Below are positions 15,773 to 23,879 of a DNA stretch of 23,942 bases, in pieces. The translations under genes were made by a program, and so were the position numbers. Location: assembly GCA_023416695.1 (NCBI GenBank), contig JAEZGY010000065.1, forward strand, positions 1 through 23,942, given 5' to 3'. Source of the stretch: Bacillota bacterium (GTDB lineage: Bacteria > Bacillota > Clostridia > Lachnospirales > Lachnospiraceae). The notes below the pieces were generated by a model. That model did not search any database. It saw only the letters and a list, made by a program, of their open reading frames with translations, and was not told where the DNA came from. The first letter of the stretch is position 1. Each line of letters opens with the position of its first letter.

Positions 15773-18214
15773 CTACTCAATACCACGCTTGTAATGACCT
15801 TTAGTAAAGTTTTTCACTAAAAGCTCAGCCTCTTTCTGTTCAAAAAATGCCATTACATACGCTTTTATTATTGTCTGCATTTCTTCTTTCGACTCCACAG
15901 TAAAATCTAGACGCAGATTTGCTGGAGACATTTTCATAATCTCCTTGCTCTGATTTAAAAGTACAATTGGGTCTGCATTGTATATTACATTATAACAATA
16001 TTTACAATAATTATATACGATAAAATTCTTATCATAACGATCCTTCAATGTATACAGACCTGTCTTATGATTACACCCCTTTGTATTTTTCACTACACAC
16101 TGGGCAGAAGTCATTAGTGGTACATGACCATAGACGATAATATCGCTATTATTGCAACCAAGACGTTTTAGTTCCTTCTCATTCAGTTCTAGTGGAACGG
16201 TATAATGAGTAACTCCCTGCTCGCTATAAAACTTCCTAGATTCATGATTCATGATATACATACTATAGTCTAAGACAATTGAAAACTTATCCTTTAAATA
16301 TTTATTTGCAAAAGCAAGCTCTTCCAGACTGTGTACAACGAATCCCTTTACACCTGATAAATCATATTCTACTCCTGTAGATTTCATATCTCTTATCTGT
16401 TTTTCAAATAACTCATAGGCATCTTTACGAAATACATGAGGCATAACTAAGTAGAAATCCTTCTTTGACTGCTTTCCTAGTTCAAATCCCTCTATTAAGT
16501 CGATTTGATCCATACGATAGTAGATAGCGGTTACCTCTGGATGACATTGTGCTTCATTTAACTGTTCCTCGTTCACTACACAGCAAACCAGCCCTGTTCT
16601 TTCGCTTTCAGATGTTCTTTCAAATTGTTCTACATCTGTAGTGTGTCCTCCATCCTCTAAAGGTATTAATACTCTAGTGTAGTTAGAAGTGATTGTCTTC
16701 TTTAATTTCTCAATTCCTTCTCTACGCAGATCATTTAAAGCACTGACAGGAAGGAATAAATCACCTTTTAAGGTAACAGACAAATCATCTAGTACAAATG
16801 GTGTATCATTAAGCTTCTTTAGCTGCTTATTGACTGTTTCAAAGGTTGCAGGTTGCTTATTAGCCACGTCAGCAACAGCTCCAAAAACAGTACATTCATA
16901 TCCCCTTACGGAAAGTGTCAATTTCATAGGAGTAATACTATCTGCACAGAAACTCATGACAACTGGTATTTTTTTATTGTTGTTAATAAACTGCTCCTGT
17001 AAGGTTTCTAGTAACATTTGATTCTTTGTACGATAAACAAGATCACCCTTACTAAAAGATAAGCCATACTTAAAATTAGAGATAAGTTTCTCCCCAGCTA
17101 TGGCCCCCGTTTTTAATGTATACTCATAGACTTGCCCATTTTTTCCACGAATCTCTAGAATATCCTGACTATAGACATCCTGTTCTAAAAGAATAACAGC
17201 CTGGTTCTTCTTCACTGCCTCTACCTTACCTACAAATACACCATTGTGATTCGGACGTTCTGTGGACATCATCTGTTTTCCATTGTGACTCGTATAATAC
17301 CCTGTGCTAAAATTTCCTCGATTATAAAGATCCATCACATTGGCAATATCCTGTTCAAACTCATTTTTATTCTTATTTAGGTAAGCTTCGTATCCCTCTG
17401 GTCCAAGATTCTGATAAAGGTCTACATATTTTCGGTATAGATGCGCCACATAAGCTGAGTACTCTGGTCGTTTCATTCGTCCTTCAATTTTAAATGAATC
17501 AATTCCAGACTCTACTAACTGCGGAATAATAGTTAAGGTACAAATATCCTTTGGACTTAGCAAAAATGGCTTTTTGCTATCCGATATTACCTGTCCTTCT
17601 TCCTTTAATTCATAAGGCATACGACAGGTCTGTGCACAACGTCCACGGTTGCCACTTCTACCTCCTAGCATACTACTCATCAGACATTGCCCAGAATAGC
17701 TATAGCATAAGGCCCCATGAACAAAGCTCTCTATCTCAAGATCTGTTTTGCCTCGAATCTCTTTAATTTCTTTTAGACTTAGTTCTCTACTGGTAACTAG
17801 TCTAGTAACGCCATATTTCTTAAGAAGGTTCGCACTTTCTGCCATAGTGAGAGTCATCTGGGTTGACGCATGAATTTGTAAATCCGGAAAATGTGTATGA
17901 ATAAAATGCATAACGCCAACATCTTGAACAATAACCGCATCTAAGCCTGCCAAATATGGCCTTTTTAAATATTCATAGAGCTGCGTCTTAAGTTCATCGT
18001 CCTTAAGCAAGGTGTTAACTGTTAAAAACAGTTGTTTGCCGTGTAAGTGAACATATTCAATTGCCTTTAATAGTTCCTCCTCTGTAAAATTATTGGCATA
18101 GGCCCTAGCCCCAAATGCACTACCTCCTACATAAACGGCATCACAACCACCGTTTATGGCAGCAACCATTGTTTCATATGACCCTGCTGGGGCAAGTATT
18201 TCAATTTTTCTCAT
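15773..18214 (-). CDS. U32 family protein, RlhA-like (DUF3656-type C-terminus)
   Basis: 813 residues. The N-terminal U32 barrel opens with EILAPAGSYETMVAAINGGCDAVYVG and contains the family signature ESFVHGALCYSYSGQC at 162-177. Cys170, Cys177, Cys193 and Cys225 have the spacing that binds a 4Fe-4S cluster in the related UbiU. The long middle and C-terminal part, with a second barrel-like segment, corresponds to RlhA and its DUF3656 region. E. coli RlhA hydroxylates C2501 of 23S rRNA and is 653 residues; this protein is longer. The old label collagenase or peptidase U32 is therefore probably wrong for it. Ribosome site AGGAG lies 7 nt before ATG. It is the first gene of a tight operon with the FtsW-like and PBP genes. 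I could not identify a convincing promoter in the 104-nt gap. Confidence 0.85.
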   Translation of the reverse strand: MRKIEILAPAGSYETMVAAINGGCDAVYVGGSAFGARAYANNFTEEELLKAIEYVHLHGKQLFLTVNTLLKDDELKTQLYEYLKRPYLAGLDAVIVQDVGVMHFIHTHFPDLQIHASTQMTLTMAESANLLKKYGVTRLVTSRELSLKEIKEIRGKTDLEIESFVHGALCYSYSGQCLMSSMLGGRSGNRGRCAQTCRMPYELKEEGQVISDSKKPFLLSPKDICTLTIIPQLVESGIDSFKIEGRMKRPEYSAYVAHLYRKYVDLYQNLGPEGYEAYLNKNKNEFEQDIANVMDLYNRGNFSTGYYTSHNGKQMMSTERPNHNGVFVGKVEAVKKNQAVILLEQDVYSQDILEIRGKNGQVYEYTLKTGAIAGEKLISNFKYGLSFSKGDLVYRTKNQMLLETLQEQFINNNKKIPVVMSFCADSITPMKLTLSVRGYECTVFGAVADVANKQPATFETVNKQLKKLNDTPFVLDDLSVTLKGDLFLPVSALNDLRREGIEKLKKTITSNYTRVLIPLEDGGHTTDVEQFERTSESERTGLVCCVVNEEQLNEAQCHPEVTAIYYRMDQIDLIEGFELGKQSKKDFYLVMPHVFRKDAYELFEKQIRDMKSTGVEYDLSGVKGFVVHSLEELAFANKYLKDKFSIVLDYSMYIMNHESRKFYSEQGVTHYTVPLELNEKELKRLGCNNSDIIVYGHVPLMTSAQCVVKNTKGCNHKTGLYTLKDRYDKNFIVYNYCKYCYNVIYNADPIVLLNQSKEIMKMSPANLRLDFTVESKEEMQTIIKAYVMAFFEQKEAELLVKNFTKGHYKRGIE

Positions 18215-18277
18215 AATACTCCTATCTACTTCTGTTTGGATATATTCTATATAACAATTCGCAAGTTCCTATATAGT

Positions 18278-18311
18278 AAAAAGGCTGTTAGGTTCCCCAT
18301 ATACAGCCTTT
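18278..18311 (-). terminator. Terminator after zapA
   Basis: 9-bp stem AAAGGCTGT / ACAGCCTTT with a 14-nt loop and five Ts on minus, starting 7 nt after the zapA stop. It separates zapA from the U32 operon. Confidence 0.8.
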
Positions 18312-18318
18312 CCTTTTC

Positions 18319-18726
18319 TTATCGTTTTGCTGCGTCAAGCCTTGCATTCAACTCAATTATAGTTTTCTGCGCCTCTTGATACTTTTTCTCTAACTCTTCA
18401 TTCTTTTTCTGTAAAAACTCTAGTTCTGTTTGTCGCCTTACTGCATCGTGTTTTAAATCAAACAAATCTTCATTGGATTGAGTACGATCTGACTCCAATT
18501 CACGAATCTTTTGCTCTGCTTTGAAATAATCATCTGCTAGGTTAATCTCCAAAAGAACATTCTTCAAATCGGTCTCTATACGGTTATACCAGTCCTCGTT
18601 CTTAAGAACAGCTAGTTTCTTATTAATATAAATCGCGATCTGTTCCAAGTAATCTGGGCTTTCATACCCACATATCACATACTTTTTATTATTAATAACA
18701 ACTTCAACATCCGTTTTCTTGTTCAT
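18319..18726 (-). CDS. zapA: Cell division protein ZapA
   Basis: 135 residues. The N-terminal half (about 1-60) has the ZapA head pattern: VEVVINNKKYVICGYESPDYLEQIAIYINKKL. It is followed by a long helix with heptad-like charged repeats (65-135) that should form a coiled coil, longer than the ~85 residues of B. subtilis ZapA. ZapA binds FtsZ and bundles its filaments at midcell. Position between ruvB and the U32 gene is typical of Clostridia and supports the call. It has its own promoter with an operator-like dyad and its own terminator, so it is transcribed alone. The ribosome site is AGGGG, 8 nt before ATG. Confidence 0.85.
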   Translation of the reverse strand: MNKKTDVEVVINNKKYVICGYESPDYLEQIAIYINKKLAVLKNEDWYNRIETDLKNVLLEINLADDYFKAEQKIRELESDRTQSNEDLFDLKHDAVRRQTELEFLQKKNEELEKKYQEAQKTIIELNARLDAAKR

Positions 18727-18775
18727 GAAACCGCCCCTTAAAGTTTATTGTATATCCGCACTTTTCTCCTACTTT

Positions 18776-18812
18776 ACTATGGTCATTATACCATAGTTAT
18801 GCCATAAAACAA
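18776..18812 (-). promoter_or_regulatory. zapA promoter with a perfect dyad over the -10 box
   Basis: On minus, TTGTTT (18812-18807), 16-nt spacer, TATAAT (18790-18785), with an extended -10 TGG. A perfect inverted repeat, ACTATGGT-6 nt-ACCATAGT (18776-18797), covers the -10 box. A repressor bound there would block transcription. Confidence 0.6.
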
Positions 18813-18837
18813 CAGAAAAATCTCCCTTACGTCACTA

Positions 18838-19839
18838 TTATTCTGTTATCTTTTCTAATCCAAAATGTTCATAGGTCAAATCTGTTACCATTCTTCCTCT
18901 TGGCGTTCTTTGTAGTAAGCCATTTTGAATCAAATATGGCTCATACACATCTTCGATGGTACCAGAATCTTCTCCTATTGCCGCTGCTATCGTATCTAGT
19001 CCTACTGGCTTTCCACCAAATTTATCTATCATGGCCATTAATATTTCACGGTCGATATTGTCTAGTCCCAACTTATCTACCTCTAGTAGATCTAAGGCAA
19101 ACTGAGCAACCTCTTTTGTAATCTTGCCATCGTACTTTACTTGGGCAAAATCACGAACTCTCTTTAATAAGCGATTGGCTAGCCTTGGAGTCCCCCTAGA
19201 ACGCTTTGCCATCTCCTTCGCTCCATCTAATGCAATCTCTACATTTAAAACTTTAGCGGAACGTAAAATAATGTCTGTCAACTCTTCATTAGTATAAAAT
19301 TCGAGACGGTTCACTACTCCAAAACGATCTCTAAGTGGAGCCGTCAACATACCTGCCCTAGTTGTAGCACCAACTAAAGTAAACTTTGGTAGCTCCAAAC
19401 GAATGGAACGAGCCGTGGCACCTTTACCAATGATAATATCAATAGCATAATCCTCCATGGCAGGATATAGTACCTCTTCTACCTGCCGATTTAATCTATG
19501 AATCTCATCTACAAACAGCAAATCCCCATCTTGAAGATTGTTAAGAATAGCTGCCATCTCCCCAGGCTTCTCAATAGCTGGTCCAGATGTAATCTTTATA
19601 TTAACATTCATCTCATTGGCTATTATACTTGCCAGTGTGGTCTTACCAAGTCCTGGAGGGCCATAGAGTAATACATGATCCAATGGTTCCCCCCTCTTCT
19701 TAGCTGCCTCTATATACACTTTTAAATTGTCCTTCACCTTGCTCTGGCCAATATAGTCCTTTAAAAGTTTAGGACGCAAGTGATTTTCAATTTTTAAATC
19801 TTCTTCCATAAGATCAGTGGTAATTACGCGATTATTCAT
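18838..19839 (-). CDS. ruvB: Holliday junction branch migration ATPase RuvB
   Basis: 333 residues from ATG at 19837-19839. It has Walker A GPPGLGKT (60-67), Walker B DEIH (111-114), a sensor segment ATTRAG (158-163), the Arg-finger region LRDRFG, and the C-terminal winged-helix motif TPRGRMVT. RuvB hexamers drive branch migration of Holliday junctions on RuvA. A TTG three codons upstream (19848) sits only 2 nt from GGAAGGG, while the ATG is 10 nt from it; the ATG fits the common N-terminus better, though this is not decisive. It follows ruvA by about 35 nt with no promoter or terminator between, so the two form an operon. No ruvC is present, as is normal in Firmicutes, which use RecU. Confidence 0.97.
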   Translation of the reverse strand: MNNRVITTDLMEEDLKIENHLRPKLLKDYIGQSKVKDNLKVYIEAAKKRGEPLDHVLLYGPPGLGKTTLASIIANEMNVNIKITSGPAIEKPGEMAAILNNLQDGDLLFVDEIHRLNRQVEEVLYPAMEDYAIDIIIGKGATARSIRLELPKFTLVGATTRAGMLTAPLRDRFGVVNRLEFYTNEELTDIILRSAKVLNVEIALDGAKEMAKRSRGTPRLANRLLKRVRDFAQVKYDGKITKEVAQFALDLLEVDKLGLDNIDREILMAMIDKFGGKPVGLDTIAAAIGEDSGTIEDVYEPYLIQNGLLQRTPRGRMVTDLTYEHFGLEKITE

Positions 19840-19874
19840 CCTGTTCAAACCCTTCCAATTCTTTCATCCTTACT

Positions 19875-20504
19875 TTAGAAAAAAGACATCTGCTTTAAAC
19901 TCTGCTTTAACACTGTCTCCACATCCATACCCTCGGATAACTCAACCTGCCTTACAGCTTTCATAGCATCTGTACTAGAGTAACCTAAAGCAACCAATGC
20001 CTGTATTGCTTCATTACGAATTCTCTTTAAATCTCCCTTTGCAGAATTGTCAGCTGCTGGACTCTCTACTGTCTTAGCTAATCTTTGTTCAAATGCATCC
20101 TCTAACTTAAGTTTGTCCTTTAATTCTATGATTAGCTTCCCTGCCGTCTTTGTTCCTATACCGGGAGCCTTTGAAATCGTCTTCACATCATCAGATAAAA
20201 CAGCAAAACGTAATGTATCAGGAGAAATTGCACCTAAAATCCCAAGCGCTCCCTTTGGACCTATTCCATTCACTGTAATCAACAGCTTAAAGACATCCAA
20301 ATCATCCTTTGACGTAAATCCATAAAGATTTATTGCATCCTCTCTGACGTATAGGTAAGTGTGTATGCGAACTTCCTCTCCAGTCTCAGGAAGCTCCTCC
20401 ATCACTGTTAATGGCACCCGAATCTCGTATCCAATGCCACCAGTCTCTACTACAATTGTATCAATTCCGATATACACTAATTCACCTTTAATATATGCAA
20501 TCAT
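19875..20504 (-). CDS. ruvA: Holliday junction DNA helicase subunit RuvA
   Basis: 209 residues with all three RuvA domains: an OB-fold (1-62, MIAYIKGELVYIG), two helix-hairpin-helix motifs (VNGIGPKGALGILG and APGIGTKTAGKLI), a variable acidic/Ala linker, and a C-terminal domain (RNEAIQALVALGYSSTDAMKAV) that contacts RuvB. It binds the four-way junction as a tetramer and loads RuvB rings. Ribosome site AAGGAG lies 5 nt before ATG. It is the first gene of the ruvAB operon and has a near-consensus promoter about 55 nt upstream. I see no SOS (DinR/LexA) box overlapping it, although that promoter region is short. Confidence 0.97.
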   Translation of the reverse strand: MIAYIKGELVYIGIDTIVVETGGIGYEIRVPLTVMEELPETGEEVRIHTYLYVREDAINLYGFTSKDDLDVFKLLITVNGIGPKGALGILGAISPDTLRFAVLSDDVKTISKAPGIGTKTAGKLIIELKDKLKLEDAFEQRLAKTVESPAADNSAKGDLKRIRNEAIQALVALGYSSTDAMKAVRQVELSEGMDVETVLKQSLKQMSFF

Positions 20505-20557
20505 ACAAACTCCTTATAGTCAATACTTTAGTACTATCCTATTTGCACCTATCTATA

Positions 20558-20586
20558 ATAATAGAACAATAGTTCGATAATGTCAA
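20558..20586 (-). promoter_or_regulatory. Promoter of ruvAB
   Basis: On minus, consensus TTGACA (20586-20581), 17-nt spacer, TATTAT (20563-20558). It is the strongest -35 match in the window. Confidence 0.75.
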
Positions 20587-20610
20587 CCAAAAGGCCTATC
20601 CCGTATATAG

Positions 20611-20649
20611 CTTGAGCGTTAAACCATCCACAGTGATTTAACGCTCAAG
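20611..20649 (-). terminator. Putative terminator of the cardiolipin synthase gene
   Basis: A perfect 13-bp stem CTTGAGCGTTAAA / TTTAACGCTCAAG with a 13-nt loop, 18 nt after the stop codon. There is no T-run on minus, so it may act as an mRNA 3'-end stabiliser or a factor-dependent terminator. Confidence 0.55.
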
Positions 20650-20667
20650 TTACGTCTATATATCCCC

Positions 20668-22248
20668 TTACATTAAGGTTGAAAATACACTAATCATATT
20701 TTGATAAACCTTCGTTTGCCAAGGACGATTACACCATTCATCATAGGTAATCTCCCTACACTCATCAAGTGTTTTTAGCAAATCCTGTCTGATATCTTCA
20801 ATAACATGAGAATTACTCATAAAGATCCCATTTTCATAATGAAGATAAAAGCTTCGATAATCCATATTAATGGTTCCTACAATGCCACAGGATTCGTTAA
20901 TAATGGATTTGGCATGGATAAACCCTGGTTCATATTCGTAAATACGGACTCCCTCTTTTAGAAGAGGACCATAATTATAATTAGTCATCATCTTGACATT
21001 CTTCTTATCTGGTATTCCAGGACAAATAATACGGACATCCACTCCACTTTTAGCAGCTGTTATAAGCATCTGACGCATATCATCTTCAATGATCAAATAA
21101 GGCGTCGTAATATACACAAATTCACTTGCATACTGAATCATCTGCATATATACATTTTCAATCGGATTATTTGGGTTATTGGCTGGACCATCTGAAATTA
21201 CCTGGCAATACTCATTACTCTCTGGAAATTTCACCGATGGGCGATATGGACTATAGTCAATATCATCTCCATTAGAACAAACCTCCCACATCTGTAAAAA
21301 AGTGACGGTAAGCCCCCAAACACCATCTCCTACTACCTTAATACCATTATCCTTCCAGATGCCAAATCTACTAATTAAATTGGCATATTCATCAGCTATA
21401 TTAAAACCACCGGTATACCCGATATTACCATCGATTACAACAATCTTTTGGTGAGAACGAAAATTCATGTACAATTTATCTGTATACTTATGAACTGGAT
21501 TGAATACACGAACTTCAAATCCTTCCTTTGTCAGCACCTTTTCAAAATCATTGGAGGTTCGAAATAATGCACCAAAATCATCAAACATAAACATTACCTT
21601 AACCCCATGCTTTATTCGGTCAAGAAGAATCTCATGCATATGATCCCAAAGTGCCCCATCTGCTACAATAAAGAAATTCACTAAAACAAATTTCTCTGCT
21701 TTACTAATTTCTTCAAACATATCTTCAAAAGCATCTTCCCCCATTGGAAAATAAGAAAAAGAGTTATTTTTATATAAGGGAAACCCCTCTGTTACCATAT
21801 ACTGACTAAGTCTAAACTTGTCTGGAAATTCTCTGCGATACTCCTCTAAAACCTCAGGATCCTGCTCAGCGTAACTAAAGCCATGATTTAGTTTGTTTAA
21901 TATTCTTCTCTCTAGTTTTTTCTTTGAGTTTCCTTTCCCCCATAGGGCATACATAATGTGGCCTGAAATAGGAAGTACCAAAACAATATAAATCCAGGAC
22001 ATCTTATAAGACATACTACGTTCATCATTTACCAAACTAAAGATCAACATTACACTGGCTACCACCAGGATAATATAGAAATATACGGTTAAACTACGAA
22101 ACAGAAATGGCAAAGCAATGATTATAGCAAACTGAAATATAACCAGCATACTAACTAAAAAAGCTCGTAGAAACCCACTAAAATGGTTTTGAAATCTACC
22201 TTTTACTTTTTCTCTAATTGGATTTATGGTTTCATTTATTTCCTTCAT
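20668..22248 (-). CDS. Cardiolipin synthase (phospholipase D superfamily)
   Basis: 526 residues. Two N-terminal membrane helices (about 28-50 and 55-75) plus a third (85-104) form the PLDc_N anchor. Two PLD domains follow. The first HKD motif is HQKIVVID (His266, Lys268, Asp273), followed by GGFN. The second is HAKSIINE (His445, Lys447), followed by GTINMDYRSF; Glu452 takes the place of the usual Asp. It should join two phosphatidylglycerol molecules into cardiolipin at the cytoplasmic membrane. The overall length and the DYRSFYLHYENG ending fit bacterial Cls. The Asp-to-Glu change is conservative and may keep activity. Ribosome site GAGG lies 6 nt before ATG. It is transcribed alone, diverging from the exonuclease gene. 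Confidence 0.92.
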   Translation of the reverse strand: MKEINETINPIREKVKGRFQNHFSGFLRAFLVSMLVIFQFAIIIALPFLFRSLTVYFYIILVVASVMLIFSLVNDERSMSYKMSWIYIVLVLPISGHIMYALWGKGNSKKKLERRILNKLNHGFSYAEQDPEVLEEYRREFPDKFRLSQYMVTEGFPLYKNNSFSYFPMGEDAFEDMFEEISKAEKFVLVNFFIVADGALWDHMHEILLDRIKHGVKVMFMFDDFGALFRTSNDFEKVLTKEGFEVRVFNPVHKYTDKLYMNFRSHQKIVVIDGNIGYTGGFNIADEYANLISRFGIWKDNGIKVVGDGVWGLTVTFLQMWEVCSNGDDIDYSPYRPSVKFPESNEYCQVISDGPANNPNNPIENVYMQMIQYASEFVYITTPYLIIEDDMRQMLITAAKSGVDVRIICPGIPDKKNVKMMTNYNYGPLLKEGVRIYEYEPGFIHAKSIINESCGIVGTINMDYRSFYLHYENGIFMSNSHVIEDIRQDLLKTLDECREITYDEWCNRPWQTKVYQNMISVFSTLM

Positions 22249-22315
22249 TCTTACCTCTTCACATAAAGATATCTAAATCATTCTATTTTTGTATTTTATT
22301 CAAGGACTTTTAAAG

Positions 22316-22361
22316 ACCTAATTTAGGTAATATACTTATTATGTATACTAAGCTAGTATAC
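22316..22361. promoter_or_regulatory. Two palindromes between divergent cls-like and YprB-like genes
   Basis: ACCTAA-T-TTAGGT (22316-22328) and GTATACTA-AGC-TAGTATAC (22343-22361) are both perfect. A minus-strand promoter is possible across them: TTGTGG, 17 nt, CATAAT. The second palindrome lies in its spacer, so a regulator could act on the cardiolipin synthase gene. Confidence 0.4.
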
Positions 22362-22380
22362 CACAACATAGTAGATTATT

Positions 22381-22406
22381 AAACTAAAATTGAAAACTAA
22401 AATTGA
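22381..22406 (+). repeat. Perfect 13-bp tandem direct repeat
   Basis: AAACTAAAATTGA occurs twice head to tail. The second copy provides the TTGA of the -35 box of the next promoter. Confidence 0.6.
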
Positions 22407-22431
22407 ACTTAGGTATGGTTTATGCTATCAT
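22403..22431 (+). promoter_or_regulatory. Promoter of the YprB-like exonuclease gene
   Basis: TTGAAC (22403-22408), 17-nt spacer, TATCAT (22426-22431), with an extended -10 TGC. Transcription would start near 22438. Confidence 0.65.
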
Positions 22432-22482
22432 TACGTTGTTAATTATATACTTGTACTACAGATATTAGAAAGAGGTGACAAA

Positions 22483-23571
22483 TTGCTTACCTTAAAAGAA
22501 ACTATCCCATTACATCCATCCAGCTCACTAGAACAACTTGCTAAATTGGAAGATCTTTTATTTTTTGACATTGAGACAACCGGTTTTCAGGCTGAGATAT
22601 CTTCTGTCTATCTAATTGGCTGTATCTATTTTGAGAATCATTGTTTTCAGCGAATCCAATGGTTTGCAGACAATTACCATAGTGAGGAAGAGTTGCTTCA
22701 TGCCTTTTTTTCTCTGATGAAGAAGCATAAAACATTAGTTCACTTTAATGGAAACCGCTTTGACATACCCTATCTAATGAAGAAATGTGCCCAGTTTCAT
22801 TTGCCATATCACTTTGAAGATTGTCAAAGTATTGATCTATACAAGCGAATGAAACCCTATAAAAAGTTATTTAATTTGCCAAATTATAAGCAAAAAACTC
22901 TAGAAGAATTCTTACAAATCAAGAGAACTGATCCCTATACAGGCGGAGAATTGATTAAGGTCTATGGCGATTATATCAAAGCAAAAGTAGGATATCACGA
23001 TACAAATCCCTTTCTAAAACCTCTTCTTCTACACAACAAAGAAGACCTAGAAGGTATGCTTAGACTAACCAATATTCTATATTATATAGATGTCTTTGAG
23101 AAACCCCTTACTATAGAATGGTTTCACTTAAATGGTATGTCTTTAGAAGCAATTTTTACACTTCCTGCTACGCTTCCTACGCCAGTGTCTTTTCAAAAAG
23201 ACTGCTATCAGTTATCTTTAAAAGAAGACCGAGTATTTCTATCTATTCAATGCCGTCAAGGAGAATTGAAATACTTCTATCCAAATCACCAAGATTACTA
23301 CTATCTTCCTGAGGAAGATATGGCCATTCACAAATCCGTTGCCGCCTTTGTGGATAAAGAATTCAGAAAAAAAGCCACAAAAACCAACTGCTACCTTCGA
23401 AGAACTGGCACTTTTATTCCCATCTATAAAACAATGGATGGATTTACTATATTTAAAGAGGAGTATACTAGTCCCCAGCAATACATTGAACTGAATGAGG
23501 AGCTATCCTCCGATTCTAGGTTGTTAACTGATTTTTTACAACAACAAATGAAAGAATTGATTAATACCTAG
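22483..23571 (+). CDS. YprB-like RNase H-fold DEDD exonuclease
   Basis: 362 residues from a TTG start, with AGAGGTG ending 5 nt upstream. An in-frame ATG at 22390 lies before the promoter's -10 box and its extra 31 residues look non-coding, so it was not used. The exonuclease motifs are FDIETTG (Asp29, Glu31), HFNGNRFDIPYL (Asp94) and HNKEDLEGM (His184, Asp188), the four-acid metal site of DEDD nucleases. The C-terminal ~170 residues are an unrecognised domain. The family (COG3359, YprB) is predicted to trim nucleic acid 3' ends; the substrate is not known to me. It stands alone on plus, convergent with rpmF. No clear terminator with a T-run follows on plus. Confidence 0.85.
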   Translation: MLTLKETIPLHPSSSLEQLAKLEDLLFFDIETTGFQAEISSVYLIGCIYFENHCFQRIQWFADNYHSEEELLHAFFSLMKKHKTLVHFNGNRFDIPYLMKKCAQFHLPYHFEDCQSIDLYKRMKPYKKLFNLPNYKQKTLEEFLQIKRTDPYTGGELIKVYGDYIKAKVGYHDTNPFLKPLLLHNKEDLEGMLRLTNILYYIDVFEKPLTIEWFHLNGMSLEAIFTLPATLPTPVSFQKDCYQLSLKEDRVFLSIQCRQGELKYFYPNHQDYYYLPEEDMAIHKSVAAFVDKEFRKKATKTNCYLRRTGTFIPIYKTMDGFTIFKEEYTSPQQYIELNEELSSDSRLLTDFLQQQMKELINT

Positions 23572-23624
23572 CTATTTAACTATCATTATGTATTTTCTCT
23601 TAAAAAAATATTAGTTTAAACACT

Positions 23625-23685
23625 CAAAAAAGGAGCGTCACTCCATAACAACAATCATTGGATTGAGTTATATTGCGACGCTCCT
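23625..23685 (-). terminator. Terminator of rpmF
   Basis: 9-bp outer stem AGGAGCGTC / GACGCTCCT with a long interior that can itself form CAATC/GATTG, followed on minus by six Ts. It begins 12 nt after the rpmF stop. On plus there is no T-run, so it is at best a weak stop for the exonuclease gene. Confidence 0.75.
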
Positions 23686-23697
23686 CTGCTATTATCA

Positions 23698-23877
23698 TTA
23701 TTCAGCAGAGATAATTTCCTTCTTATTGTAGGAACCGCAAGCTTTACATACTCTGTGTGGCATCATTAATTCACCGCACTTGCTGCACTTAACTAAGTTT
23801 GGAGCAGACATTTTCCAGTTTGCTCTACGGCTATCTCTTCTTGCTTTAGAAGATTTATTCTTTGGACAGATAGACAT
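23698..23877 (-). CDS. rpmF: 50S ribosomal protein L32 (bL32)
   Basis: 59 residues from ATG at 23875-23877, with a strong AGGAGG 8 nt upstream. An in-frame GTG two codons earlier is too close to the ribosome site. The N-terminus MSICPKNKSSKARRDSRRANWKMS fits bL32, and CSKCG (31-35) with CKACG (44-48) gives the four-Cys zinc-binding form. It is a component of the large ribosomal subunit. It follows the YceD gene by 2 nt, and its ribosome site lies inside the YceD coding end, so translation is probably coupled. Confidence 0.96.
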   Translation of the reverse strand: MSICPKNKSSKARRDSRRANWKMSAPNLVKCSKCGELMMPHRVCKACGSYNKKEIISAE

Positions 23878-23879
23878 GG

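Noticed and set aside
20611..20649. Insertion-sequence end or attachment site
   Set aside because: The perfect inverted repeat is explained as a 3' hairpin of the cardiolipin synthase gene; there is no transposase or target duplication.
22390..22482. N-terminal extension of the YprB-like gene from the ATG at 22390
   Set aside because: A good promoter lies inside it (-10 at 22426-22431), and AGAGGTG precedes the TTG at 22483; the extension has no family resemblance.
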